Made by a program: the position numbers and the translations under genes. The notes beneath the pieces are model-generated. The model did not search any database, was not told the origin of the DNA, and saw nothing but the letters and a program-made list of their open reading frames with translations. From positions 1-64,000 of the forward strand of contig VXLY01000071.1 in NCBI GenBank assembly GCA_009841335.1: a stretch of 64,000 nt of DNA, given 5' to 3'. The stretch comes from Rhodothermaceae bacterium (GTDB lineage Bacteria; Bacteroidota; Rhodothermia; Rhodothermales; Bin80). Below are positions 8,611 to 18,075 of this stretch, piece after piece. Numbering within the stretch: the first letter of the stretch is position 1; every line of letters starts with the position of its first letter.

Positions 8611-11582
8611 TCCGGTAGTAGCCACCGGCGCGAATTTGCAATTATGCGCTTGTAGGCTGCCAGATCGTGTGCCCGATCATCATGTCCGAGTGTATTAACA
8701 ACGATCGTGGCGTCGCCAACCTGACGAACCCAGATGACGGGGTAAATTGCCTCAGTTTCGTGTGATCGTCCAATCGCAAGAACAATTGCCTGGGCATCCG
8801 GCAGAATCTCGGCCCGGTAAAGTTCATCTGTGATCTCAAAGCTGGCCGGAACCCCCTCCATAAGTGGATGATTCGGCTGCAGAATTTCGACAGTGAAAGC
8901 CTGGATCGGCTCATGACTACGGGATCCGCCGCCAACAAGCTGCTCGTTGTACTCTGGCCAATTTTCCCAGTTATACCAGGAGGCTGGATGTGTAATCATT
9001 AGCGGGCGTCCAGCCTCCACATGTTGCATGATTGCTTGGCGGCTGTCTTCGTTTTCGATGGGCTTATTGTTCGCGAGTGCGAGCAATGATGCATTACGCA
9101 CCAGTTCTACAAAGGCATCCTCAGGGTTTTCGGTGTAAATGAAGGTCCGATCTCCCTTTCCGAACAGCAGCTGCCCATCTGCGAACCCAAAAACGCGTGC
9201 GTGATGATGGGATTGGGAACCACGACTGACACTGCCTGCCAGGTATACGATCGGATTGGCCTCAGGGTTGGATCCTTCCCAGGTCCAACCTGCATCATTG
9301 CGAGGAAGGTCAGGTGCTGTTGTAATTTCCAGCGTGCCTAGCATGAGTGCCCAGTGCCCGGGTACCGAGCACAGGAAAGGATAGGTTCCTTCCGTTAGCG
9401 GGTCAAGCGCAACACTTATTGACTCGCTCAGGGATAGTACGCCGGTTGACCCTAGGACATCCTGTGACCGGGCAGGCGGGATGTACTCCGTATCTACACT
9501 TGTAGGGGTAGTCATGTACGCGTCCAGATCTTTCCCGAACGCCTCTACATCAGTGCCCATCTTCAGAAATACAGCATTATGGGGGTCAGGATGCAGGTTC
9601 ACGAAATCAATCCTGATTTCCTGACCGGCAAATGCTTTCAGTGTCTCTTCGCCGAATCGCATGATTCCATCGGGGGCCGTCAGTTCGAGGCGCGCAGGAG
9701 GCAGCATTTGGGGCTCCGCTTCCACTTCCGGTTCGGAGTCCTCTTCTACGATTCCAATCGGCGTGATCGCGTTATAGGCGGCAAAAATCCACTCATCTGC
9801 ACCTGGTAGTGCTTCTTGAGCGGCTGTCAGGATCATCGGAGTCACTTGGGGTCCCATATCCTGTGCTTTCAAAAGGGCAGTCAGGCGAACACTAAGATCA
9901 TCATCTGCAAATACGCGGTGCTTAGCCAGCAGCTTGGCGCTATCAACGGTCAGGGGGAGCGTCTGAATACCAGCTTTACGAACAGCGGGCGATGGATGGA
10001 CCAGCGCCGTAGCAGAAACCACTGCCAACGCCTCGTCCGCCCCCAGGCCGTGTAGCGTCCAAAGTGCATGCACAGCGCCCGGATCAAAACCCGTTTCATC
10101 TAAATCCTGTCGCAGGACCAATTGAGTAAGCTCCCCTTCCAATTCCTGTGCATTATTCTCAATCAGCATTCTCTGTGCCGTGAGACGCCAGAATTGGTTG
10201 GTGCCCTGAAGGGCTTCGAGGAGACCTTCATTGTCCTCATAGGAAAGGCTTTTTTGGGGCGGGAGCTCGCCGTAAGTGACCACGTACACACGGCCGTGTT
10301 CGCGGTCACGCAATGGATTCAGGTGTGCGTTGCCGGGACCAGGATTATCATTCCATATCTGATTAACCATGCCCCGTCGATCCGGGTTATGCTGGATCAC
10401 GGGATTGTACCAGTCGGCAATCCATAGATTCTCATCGGGGCCGATATCGGCGAAAACCGGGGCAACCCATTCATCACTACTGGCCAGAATGTTAAGTATC
10501 TCTCCTTTTGATTCCGTTTCGATACTGCTGTCAGGCTCTAACTGAACCACATGCACGACATGAGCCGTAGGTTCGGTTACCATGAGAGTCCCCCAATATT
10601 TGGACGGGAACCGTCGACCGTTGTAGGGAAACGCTCCCGCAGCCGCAGTGTAGCCGTCCCGAAAGTCCACCTGCTGCAGCTGGCGCTCAGAAGAGTGCAC
10701 CACCAGATAGTGGCTTTGAACATTGGCCACATTCATGCCTGTCTGGTGTCTCAAAGGGGTCCCCACTACAATGGCATGGTTATTATTAGCGGTCGATCCA
10801 TAGATAGTATTGTCTTCTCCAATGCCCAGTCCCCATGTATTGTTGTTGAATGCAGCGATGGGCTCGAGGTCTGTCCCGTCTTTCCTTACCCGAAATAATC
10901 CCATACGTAAAATGAGTGCCTCCCGATCAGGGGCACGGCCAGGCTCGTAAAGCCCGCTGTATCCGACAGCTCCCCAGAGAAAATTGTCGAGACCTAACTT
11001 CGTATTGCTCATCACAGCATGGGTATCATATGTACCAAAGGCATCATCCACGACCACATGTTTTTGGTCTGCACGGTCGTCACCGTCTGTGTCCTCCAAA
11101 AAGACCAGATCCGGTGCTTGTCCTACGATGGCTCCTCCTTTTACCAAGGTGATGCTGGTGGTAAGAGGCTGGTTTTCCGCAAATCGTATGAACCTGTCTG
11201 CACGATAATCGCCGTCCGTATCCTCGCAGATCGTGATCCGGTCGGTGCCGGATTCCTCACCAACATGATCGTGTGGATAATTCGTCGACTCGACGACCCA
11301 TAATCGTCCGCGTTCATCCCAGGTTAGTGCAATTGGATTAACGATGTCCGGTTCATGTGCAAACACATGGACATCGAATCCCTCTGGAACCTCGAGTCGT
11401 GTCAGAGTCTCCTCCGGAGTGAGCGGAGCCTGTAGCTGATGGATGGTTACGTCATTGCTTGCAGGTGAATAACGCAGCGTTGCTTGTCCAGAGCAGCCGG
11501 TCAGAAGCAGCAGCACGGCAAGAGTAGTGGGCAGATAGAGTTTCATCTGAGTCAGATATCGCGTGTACGAAGCTTGTTCCAT
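8607..11582 (-). CDS. Lipoprotein: membrane-bound dehydrogenase-type beta-propeller + HEAT-like region + cupredoxin + ThuA-like domain
   Basis: Lipobox LLLTGC; EGFDVHVFAHEPDIVNPIALTWDERGRLWVVES; cupredoxin PHNAVF...FLCSVPGHWALM; C-term ThuA-like HPLMEGVPASFEITDELYRAEI...WVRQVGDATIVVNTLGHD. Confidence 0.82.
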   Translation of the reverse strand: MEQASYTRYLTQMKLYLPTTLAVLLLLTGCSGQATLRYSPASNDVTIHQLQAPLTPEETLTRLEVPEGFDVHVFAHEPDIVNPIALTWDERGRLWVVESTNYPHDHVGEESGTDRITICEDTDGDYRADRFIRFAENQPLTTSITLVKGGAIVGQAPDLVFLEDTDGDDRADQKHVVVDDAFGTYDTHAVMSNTKLGLDNFLWGAVGYSGLYEPGRAPDREALILRMGLFRVRKDGTDLEPIAAFNNNTWGLGIGEDNTIYGSTANNNHAIVVGTPLRHQTGMNVANVQSHYLVVHSSERQLQQVDFRDGYTAAAGAFPYNGRRFPSKYWGTLMVTEPTAHVVHVVQLEPDSSIETESKGEILNILASSDEWVAPVFADIGPDENLWIADWYNPVIQHNPDRRGMVNQIWNDNPGPGNAHLNPLRDREHGRVYVVTYGELPPQKSLSYEDNEGLLEALQGTNQFWRLTAQRMLIENNAQELEGELTQLVLRQDLDETGFDPGAVHALWTLHGLGADEALAVVSATALVHPSPAVRKAGIQTLPLTVDSAKLLAKHRVFADDDLSVRLTALLKAQDMGPQVTPMILTAAQEALPGADEWIFAAYNAITPIGIVEEDSEPEVEAEPQMLPPARLELTAPDGIMRFGEETLKAFAGQEIRIDFVNLHPDPHNAVFLKMGTDVEAFGKDLDAYMTTPTSVDTEYIPPARSQDVLGSTGVLSLSESISVALDPLTEGTYPFLCSVPGHWALMLGTLEITTAPDLPRNDAGWTWEGSNPEANPIVYLAGSVSRGSQSHHHARVFGFADGQLLFGKGDRTFIYTENPEDAFVELVRNASLLALANNKPIENEDSRQAIMQHVEAGRPLMITHPASWYNWENWPEYNEQLVGGGSRSHEPIQAFTVEILQPNHPLMEGVPASFEITDELYRAEILPDAQAIVLAIGRSHETEAIYPVIWVRQVGDATIVVNTLGHDDRAHDLAAYKRIIANSRRWLLPD

Positions 11583-11959
11583 GGTTCCAGATTGGATAAA
11601 TCCTCGCCGAGCGGGGCGTCAACCTCGGTCGGGGTTAATGCTACAAAAAGTACTGCTGAGTCCTCTCCCGCGTTAAAAGAGGCATGAGCCAGGCCAGCGG
11701 GAATCACTACGGCATCTCCAGGAGACAGAATCTTACAGGATTCACCAATCCATTGTTCAATGGTGCCCCGCAGCACAAAAATTAACTCCTCGCGCCCAGG
11801 ATGGCAATGAAAGTCGTGCCCTTCTCCACACTTAATCTCGGCCTTAGCGGCGAATAGCCCTGGAGTAACGGGATTCGGGTAATTGATCCAGGTATTGGTA
11901 CCTTGATCTACGGACTCTATCCATTGAGTTTCCTTGTTCAGAAAGAATTGTCTGGACAT
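11552..11959 (-). CDS. Cupin-domain protein
   Basis: GHDFHCHPGREELIFVLRGTIEQWIG...LSPGDAVVIPAGLAHASFNAG. Confidence 0.85.
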   Translation of the reverse strand: MSRQFFLNKETQWIESVDQGTNTWINYPNPVTPGLFAAKAEIKCGEGHDFHCHPGREELIFVLRGTIEQWIGESCKILSPGDAVVIPAGLAHASFNAGEDSAVLFVALTPTEVDAPLGEDLSNLEPWNKLRTRDI

Positions 11960-12840
11960 CAGTGTTTACGGGCCGCTGGACACGGGATCTGTTTAAATTC
12001 TTTGGTGAGGTTGATGAGGGATTGTTCTACTCCCATTCGTTCAAGGCTGCTGGCGCCCACAAATCCGACGGTATCAGTGTGCTCATTGATGTACGCTGCA
12101 TCTGAAGGTGTACTGATTGGGCCTCCGTGACTCAGGAAAATAATATCCTTGCGGACGCTTCGGGCAGCTTCAATAATTCCTTGGGTACGCGTTGCAGCTT
12201 CCTCCAGCGTGCAGGTCGCTCCAGTAACGCCAATAGATCCACCTATCGTGCATCCCACGTGGGCAATGATAACATCCGCTCCCGCCTCGGCCATACTACG
12301 GGATTCCTCGGGCGTTGCGACGTAAACGATCGAGAAAAGATCAATTCCTCGTTTCTGGGCGAGGGCAACCATGTCAATCTCGTGCTGCACGCTCATGCCC
12401 GTCTCTTCGAGGACCTGTCGGAAAAGACCATCCACAATTGAATGGGTGGGGAAATTATTAATGCCACTGAATCCCATATCCCTCACCTTGAGCAGGTGAT
12501 GCCAGATGCGTCGCCGTGGATCCGAAGCATGAACCCCACAGATCACTGGAATCTCTTTGACGACCGGGAGCACCTCAAATTCGCCAATCTCCATAGCAAC
12601 AGCGTTTGCATCTCCATAGGCCATAAGTCCGGCAGTCGAACCATGTCCAGACATACGGAAGCGTCCGGAGTTGTAGATGATCAAAAGATCTGCACCGCCC
12701 TTCTCAATAAACTTGGCACTGATACCTGTGCCGGCACCAGCCACAATAATCGGTTCGCCGCGGTCCAGTGTGGCATGCAGGCGCTCAAGCACTTCCGCGC
12801 GCGTGTATGGATTTCCAATTCCGGTCCAAGGGTTAGGCAT
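11959..12840 (-). CDS. Phosphoenolpyruvate hydrolase family / TIM-barrel signal-transduction-like protein
   Basis: AGAGTGISAKFIEKGGADLLIIYNSGRFRMSGHGSTAGLMAYGDANAVAMEIG; VGCTIGGSIGV; FLSHGGPISTPSDA. Confidence 0.8.
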   Translation of the reverse strand: MPNPWTGIGNPYTRAEVLERLHATLDRGEPIIVAGAGTGISAKFIEKGGADLLIIYNSGRFRMSGHGSTAGLMAYGDANAVAMEIGEFEVLPVVKEIPVICGVHASDPRRRIWHHLLKVRDMGFSGINNFPTHSIVDGLFRQVLEETGMSVQHEIDMVALAQKRGIDLFSIVYVATPEESRSMAEAGADVIIAHVGCTIGGSIGVTGATCTLEEAATRTQGIIEAARSVRKDIIFLSHGGPISTPSDAAYINEHTDTVGFVGASSLERMGVEQSLINLTKEFKQIPCPAARKH

Positions 12841-12979
12841 AACTTTAATAATGTCGGGTTAGGATGTAGGTAGGCATGTACGCCAACAATAGTACGGTAT
12901 ATTCTCTGTGAAAGTAAGCAGCAAAGGGCAGGTTAACAAGCGGTGTGCTATATTACGGGGCCAATAAAGTCTTAACGTA

Positions 12980-14305
12980 ATGAGTTCTATGTCCGTCAGC
13001 CGACGCAATTTTATAAAGGGTTTGAGCGCTGCCGCCACGCTCCCAATCATTGTTCCCGCATCTGTGCTTGGGCGGGGTAATCGGCCCGCTCCCAGTGACC
13101 GGATCACTATGGGATTCATTGGTATGGGAAGTATGGGAATGAATAACCTGCAGGTGTTTATTGAAAAACCGGATGTACAGGTATTGGCCGTGTGTGATGT
13201 GAACAAGTCCGGGGATAACTATGCGGGGCGTGGATTAAGAGGACGGGAGCCATCACGTCAATTGGTTAATTCTACGTATGCAGAAAATAGCGGTATGAGC
13301 AGCTATAAGGGTTGTGACGGCTATACATTTTTCTGGCAGGTACTCGAGCGCGACGATATTGATGCCGTGTGCCTAGCACTGCCGGATCATTGGCATGCAT
13401 ATATGGCGGTGGCAGCAGCCAAAGCCGGTAAGGATATGTATAGCGAGAAACCTTTGGCGCGAACCATCAGCGAAGGAAGGGCAATGGTTAATGCTGTGCG
13501 GAAATACAATCGCGTATTTCAAAATGGAAGTCAGCAGCGTTCGGGGGCACAGTTCAGGCATGCATGTGAGCTAGCCCGCAACGGATACGTTGGTGAGATT
13601 CAGAAGGTCTATGCCCAAGTGGGAGGTATTTCCCGTGAATTTCCGCACGGGGAGGAGCCCATTCCAGATGGGTTCCTTTATGAATTATGGTTGGGCAACG
13701 CACCGTCGGCGCCCTATCACAGCAAGCGTGTGAGCGGCGGCTATAATACAGAGGAAGGGGCCTGGCGGGCATGGATACCGTATTCGGCAGGGCATGTGGC
13801 GGACTGGGGAGCGCACAACTTCGACATTGCTCTCTGGGGACTGGGGCTTGATGGTTCCGCTCCAACTAAAATTGTGCATGCCTCCGACGCAGAAGAGGAC
13901 GAGGTTACTTTGATGTACGCCGATAGCCCTCCGATAATAAAGAAGAAGGGGCCGCATGAAGGGATGATCCAGTTTATCGGAACGGAGGGTTGGGTTGGTG
14001 TCAGCCGCGGTGATATTTGGGCTTCTGACGAGGCCCTGCTCACAGCTGCCATGAAACCCAGCGAAACACATCTGTATCGCAGTGATGATCATCGCAGAAA
14101 CTTCCTCAACTGTGTGAAAACACGTAACAGGCCGGTCTGTGATGTTGAGATCGGTCACAGTTCGCTGGTAGCCTGCCTAACGAGTGAGATCTGTATGCGT
14201 CTGGGGCGTACGCTGGAATTCAATCCGAAGAAGGAGAAATTCGCTCGAGACGAAGAAGCAAATGCGCATGTAACCCGGAGTATGCGAGGTCCCTGGAAGG
14301 TGTAA
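12980..14305 (+). CDS. Gfo/Idh/MocA family oxidoreductase with Tat-type signal
   Basis: SRRNFIKGLSAAATLP Tat signal; ITMGFIGMGSMGMNNLQ; EKPLARTISEG. Confidence 0.9.
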   Translation: MSSMSVSRRNFIKGLSAAATLPIIVPASVLGRGNRPAPSDRITMGFIGMGSMGMNNLQVFIEKPDVQVLAVCDVNKSGDNYAGRGLRGREPSRQLVNSTYAENSGMSSYKGCDGYTFFWQVLERDDIDAVCLALPDHWHAYMAVAAAKAGKDMYSEKPLARTISEGRAMVNAVRKYNRVFQNGSQQRSGAQFRHACELARNGYVGEIQKVYAQVGGISREFPHGEEPIPDGFLYELWLGNAPSAPYHSKRVSGGYNTEEGAWRAWIPYSAGHVADWGAHNFDIALWGLGLDGSAPTKIVHASDAEEDEVTLMYADSPPIIKKKGPHEGMIQFIGTEGWVGVSRGDIWASDEALLTAAMKPSETHLYRSDDHRRNFLNCVKTRNRPVCDVEIGHSSLVACLTSEICMRLGRTLEFNPKKEKFARDEEANAHVTRSMRGPWKV

Positions 14306-14313
14306 GTCTCAGA

Positions 14314-15639
14314 CTACTGCCAAGGCACATTCCCGGCCTCCTGCACATATTGCCGCAGTTCAGCGGCAAGCCTTCGAAAAACATCAGGTTCGGCTGAGGA
14401 CAGGTCTGTTGTCTCCAGCGGGTCCCGCTCAAGATTGTACAGCTCTAATGGAGCGTAGGGGCTGTTTTGAAGCAGTTTCCAAGGCCCCTGCCGGACCGCT
14501 TCGATCGTTTTTCCGCCAAAGCGTAGACCTCCTTCCCGTCTGGAGAAAAACAGGAGACGGGTGGGGTCAGGATCCGGGCCGCCGAGGAGTGAGCCGAGAA
14601 AGCTGGTTCCGTCAATAACCTGTGTGATCCTTGCTCGCGCTGCCTCAAGAAGCGTAGGGTAAATATCCATTGTGGTCAGGAGGGCATCACTGGTAGTGCT
14701 AGGTGCGATACTTCCGGGCCAGGAAGCAATGGCAGGCACTCTAATGCCGCCTTCATACACGGTTCCCTTGCCGTTACGTAATGGACCATTACGCGCACCG
14801 ACATTGAGTTGTCCGCCGTTATCACTCACAAAAATTACAAGGGTGTTATCATAGAATCCATTCGCTTTTAGCGCCGTCATCACCTTTCCGATACCGTGAT
14901 CCATATGTTCAATCAGAGCCACGAGTTTAGCTCGGGCTTCGTCGATGCCACCTTCCCGCTGCTGCACTTTGGCAACCCATTCCTCAGGTGGTTGAATGGG
15001 GGTATGGGGGGCGTTATAAGCCAGGTAGAGGAAGAATGGTGCTGTAGAGACTGTTCGACTTTTTATGTAGTGCACCGCCCAGTCCGTGAATAGGTCTGTG
15101 GCGTGTCCTTCAGGATAGATGACCTCCTCACCGCGGCGCATGTAATTAATCCCGTGACGCCGGTGGTTGTAGTAGTCGTCCATCATATCGCCTAGGAAGC
15201 CCTCAAAATGGTCAAAGCCTCGGTCTACGGGCCGCTGAGGTGCATTGAGTCCCAGGTGCCATTTGCCCACCATTGAAGTATGATATCCACGAAGCCGAAG
15301 TTTTTCAGGCAGCAGCTCAATATCCTGCGCGAGATTTCCCCAGTTGTTGGATGCATGTGTGCGGATGACACCAGGAACGCCCGCCAACGGAGGGTAGCGA
15401 CCGGACAGCAAGGAGGCTCTTGTCGGAGAGCAGACGGGTGAGTTGGCGTAGAACTGGGTGAATCGAATGCCCGATGCAGCCAGGCTGTCAAGGGCAGGTG
15501 AGTGCAGATCTTCTGCCCCATAGCTTGAGAGGTCTCCGTATCCGAGGTCGTCAGCTACAATAAGGACAATATTGGGTTGTTGCGCGCTGGCTACTGCGCC
15601 CCAAAGAAACAACGATATCAGCAACGAAACTCTTCGCAT
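14314..15639 (-). CDS. Arylsulfatase-type sulfatase (Cys-type); start placed at MRRVSLLISL within the 14314..15729 ORF
   Basis: NIVLIVADDLGYGDLSSYG; NSPVCSPTRASLLSGRYP (C-x-P-T-R formylglycine site); GKWHLG; signal peptide after the 15639 start. Confidence 0.9.
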   Translation of the reverse strand: MRRVSLLISLFLWGAVASAQQPNIVLIVADDLGYGDLSSYGAEDLHSPALDSLAASGIRFTQFYANSPVCSPTRASLLSGRYPPLAGVPGVIRTHASNNWGNLAQDIELLPEKLRLRGYHTSMVGKWHLGLNAPQRPVDRGFDHFEGFLGDMMDDYYNHRRHGINYMRRGEEVIYPEGHATDLFTDWAVHYIKSRTVSTAPFFLYLAYNAPHTPIQPPEEWVAKVQQREGGIDEARAKLVALIEHMDHGIGKVMTALKANGFYDNTLVIFVSDNGGQLNVGARNGPLRNGKGTVYEGGIRVPAIASWPGSIAPSTTSDALLTTMDIYPTLLEAARARITQVIDGTSFLGSLLGGPDPDPTRLLFFSRREGGLRFGGKTIEAVRQGPWKLLQNSPYAPLELYNLERDPLETTDLSSAEPDVFRRLAAELRQYVQEAGNVPWQ

Positions 15640-15920
15640 TTTTTGGGCGATCGTGTGAAAAACTTGAAAGATAAAACTCGGCCAATGAATATTCAGATGC
15701 CACACACAAAATCTAAGGGTCAAAACCATAGTAGTTTTCTCTTCAAGCCTATTTCAATATCCCTACTGTCTGGGAATAAATCCCAAAGCGGATGCACGCT
15801 GACGGAATGATTAACTGCCGAACACAGTGGGGCTGCGGAAAAAAAAGCTGCATCTATCCCAAAGACCCATCAAAATGGTAGACGTAGTGCGACAATCACG
15901 GGTGGGGGAGATCTGTACCT

Positions 15921-16346
15921 ATGCAATTATCCTGGCGACAGAGAAATGAATCTTGCGTGTTCCTTGGCGGCGTGACGCACCACGGAATTTGTCGTGCAGT
16001 CGATCCAATGCCACGATTCCAGGAGGTCGTCAATCTGGACGCCGACGCGCTCCGGGAGGCAGCAGAATATCTGCAGCTGCCGTACCGGAAGCCCCACGAA
16101 TCGGAGGCGTACCTGTCTCCCGGGGAGTGGGAGCGGCGATCCCGACTGGTGACGATCAAGGTCACGAATTTTGAGTTCGAGGCGCTGTCAAGCTTGACTG
16201 AAGTGACTGGCTTGACAAAATCCCGGCTCATGTGCCTCGCGCTGGCCAGAAAGGCGCCGCGCCACCCCGGAATCAGACAACAGAGAACACCCGCGAGAAC
16301 GATCGTTTCGTCAAGGGAGAGCTGTTTTCCGATGATGAATAGTTGA
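15921..16346 (+). CDS. Hypothetical ribbon-helix-helix-like protein, possibly a mobilisation/plasmid remnant
   Basis: Segment RLVTIKVTNFEFEALSSLTEVTGLTKSRLMCLAL resembles RHH proteins; locally high GC; alternative start near 16010. Confidence 0.35.
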   Translation: MQLSWRQRNESCVFLGGVTHHGICRAVDPMPRFQEVVNLDADALREAAEYLQLPYRKPHESEAYLSPGEWERRSRLVTIKVTNFEFEALSSLTEVTGLTKSRLMCLALARKAPRHPGIRQQRTPARTIVSSRESCFPMMNS

Positions 16347-16389
16347 GACTTATGCCAACTTTTACACAGATGACTAATTTTATTACTAG

Positions 16390-16491
16390 GTGACCGCGAT
16401 CCTCTTCCAGCTCGGTCTCCTCGCCCTGTGGGGCTGGCTGATCTATGCGGCTGTCAAGGTCTGGGCCTTCTGCTATGGCTATCCCGACTAG
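16390..16491 (+). CDS. Putative 33-aa single-TM micropeptide (GTG start)
   Basis: MTAILFQLGLLALWGWLIYAAVKVWAFCYGYPD by hand translation; below the ORF-track size cutoff. Confidence 0.25.
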   Translation: MTAILFQLGLLALWGWLIYAAVKVWAFCYGYPD

Positions 16492-16765
16492 TTCTGGGAG
16501 CTGGCGCTCGTTGCCGTGCTGGCAGGGCGCTACGGGTGCAGGGTGCCCTGAAGCTGCGGAGGGATTGATCGGAGCGGACGTCAGAGGCGCACGCAACGCC
16601 GTCGAGATTTCTGTGGGGGTTTACCCCTGTGAATTGAATCTCTGCAAGTGCCCCAAGTTTGAAAGGGTTGGACAAGCCCGGGATTCAATGGCCCTGTCGA
16701 GCCCATTGTTAACACATTTCTTGACTAATGCGCCAGTCTTGCACAGTTGCAGCAATACTCGCGAC

Positions 16766-18001
16766 TCATTTTGAACTGATTTCTAGCTCCGCAACGCTGA
16801 GCACATAGTAGCCTTGCTCATTTCTCCTTCGCAAATAGACGCGATCATTCCCATCTGTCCACAGGATGCTGATGGAACCCATGACCCTCCTGTTGCTGTT
16901 CAATTCCAGAGAATCGAACCGCAGCGGGCCATATCCCTGGAGGCTTCCATCCTGATCGAACAGCTCCGCTTTATTTCCAACCTTTCCCCCTAGCGGTGTC
17001 TGCTTAGTAAAGTTCACAAATTCGCTAGTGCTTAGAATTGCCATGCCAACGCTCCAATTCAACACCCTCGCACGGTAAATACCCGTCGGGCCTGAAATCG
17101 TCATCCCAGCCCCGCGAAGATCCGGATTTGCCTCACGATCACGCTCACTGTAGGGTATATAGGCTCTTCTGGGTGCAGGACTCCCTTTTAGCTTCTCCAT
17201 GTCCCAGGAGCCATTCGATCGTGTGTACCGGTAGACGTATCCACTGTAAATGTGGGGGGCTAGTATAATAGTGTCAATTCCGTTCGTCGCCATTATCAGT
17301 GCATCAGGCGAGTCGGAATCCGCTTTAAGAAAGGGACGGTTAAGGTCAAACAGTTCATCCAATCGGGCAAAGGACTCAATCCGATTCAGCTTGCTGTCGT
17401 GCAGATGAAGCGTATTGTCGTCATTGATGTAGGGAAGATCCTCTTCAGGATCGTCAATCAGCCTTACGTACTTGAGCACATACGCGCCTTCGAGAGACAG
17501 GATTGGATGAGGCGAGATAGTCCTCTCGTCTACGAACGAGCTTGTTTCAATACCATTGCCCATTTCCGTGAAGATCGTAAACCGCGCGCTTATCCGATCG
17601 GCCACGATCAGCCGATCCTGATCATCCATATGCATGCCGATGAGATCCCGCATCTCTCCGGGACCTTCACCCCTTTTCCCGATCGTGGTAACGTACTGAC
17701 CAGTTGCATCAAAGACCCGAATGTCCATACGCCTTCTATCTTGGACATATATATTGCCTTTCGAGTCCGTCCTAACCATCTTGGGAAACGACAGAAGATA
17801 CTCGGCAGACGCCTCCTCGTCATCACCGATGACGAATTGCTCGACTAGCGTGAACGTCAATTCCTGCGCCTGTGCGGGTGCCAGCATGCAAGCTCCTATG
17901 GCAAGCGTAGCACAAATTCGTCGCAAAGCAAGGTTAGTATTCATGTCTACCTGATGCACTTGTGGCAGGCTAGGTGAAAGACTCCATCGTATATCTGCCA
18001 A
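16766..18001 (-). CDS. 6-bladed beta-propeller secreted protein
   Basis: Signal peptide; SFPKMVRTDSKGNIYVQDRRRMDIRVFDATGQYVTTIGKRGEGPGEM NHL-like repeat. Confidence 0.75.
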   Translation of the reverse strand: MADIRWSLSPSLPQVHQVDMNTNLALRRICATLAIGACMLAPAQAQELTFTLVEQFVIGDDEEASAEYLLSFPKMVRTDSKGNIYVQDRRRMDIRVFDATGQYVTTIGKRGEGPGEMRDLIGMHMDDQDRLIVADRISARFTIFTEMGNGIETSSFVDERTISPHPILSLEGAYVLKYVRLIDDPEEDLPYINDDNTLHLHDSKLNRIESFARLDELFDLNRPFLKADSDSPDALIMATNGIDTIILAPHIYSGYVYRYTRSNGSWDMEKLKGSPAPRRAYIPYSERDREANPDLRGAGMTISGPTGIYRARVLNWSVGMAILSTSEFVNFTKQTPLGGKVGNKAELFDQDGSLQGYGPLRFDSLELNSNRRVMGSISILWTDGNDRVYLRRRNEQGYYVLSVAELEISSK

Positions 18002-18075
18002 TACGAATGGCTACGGCGAAGCAGTTCGGCCACTCTACAAACTGACTTGGTCATTACTGACACGCCTCTACTCTT

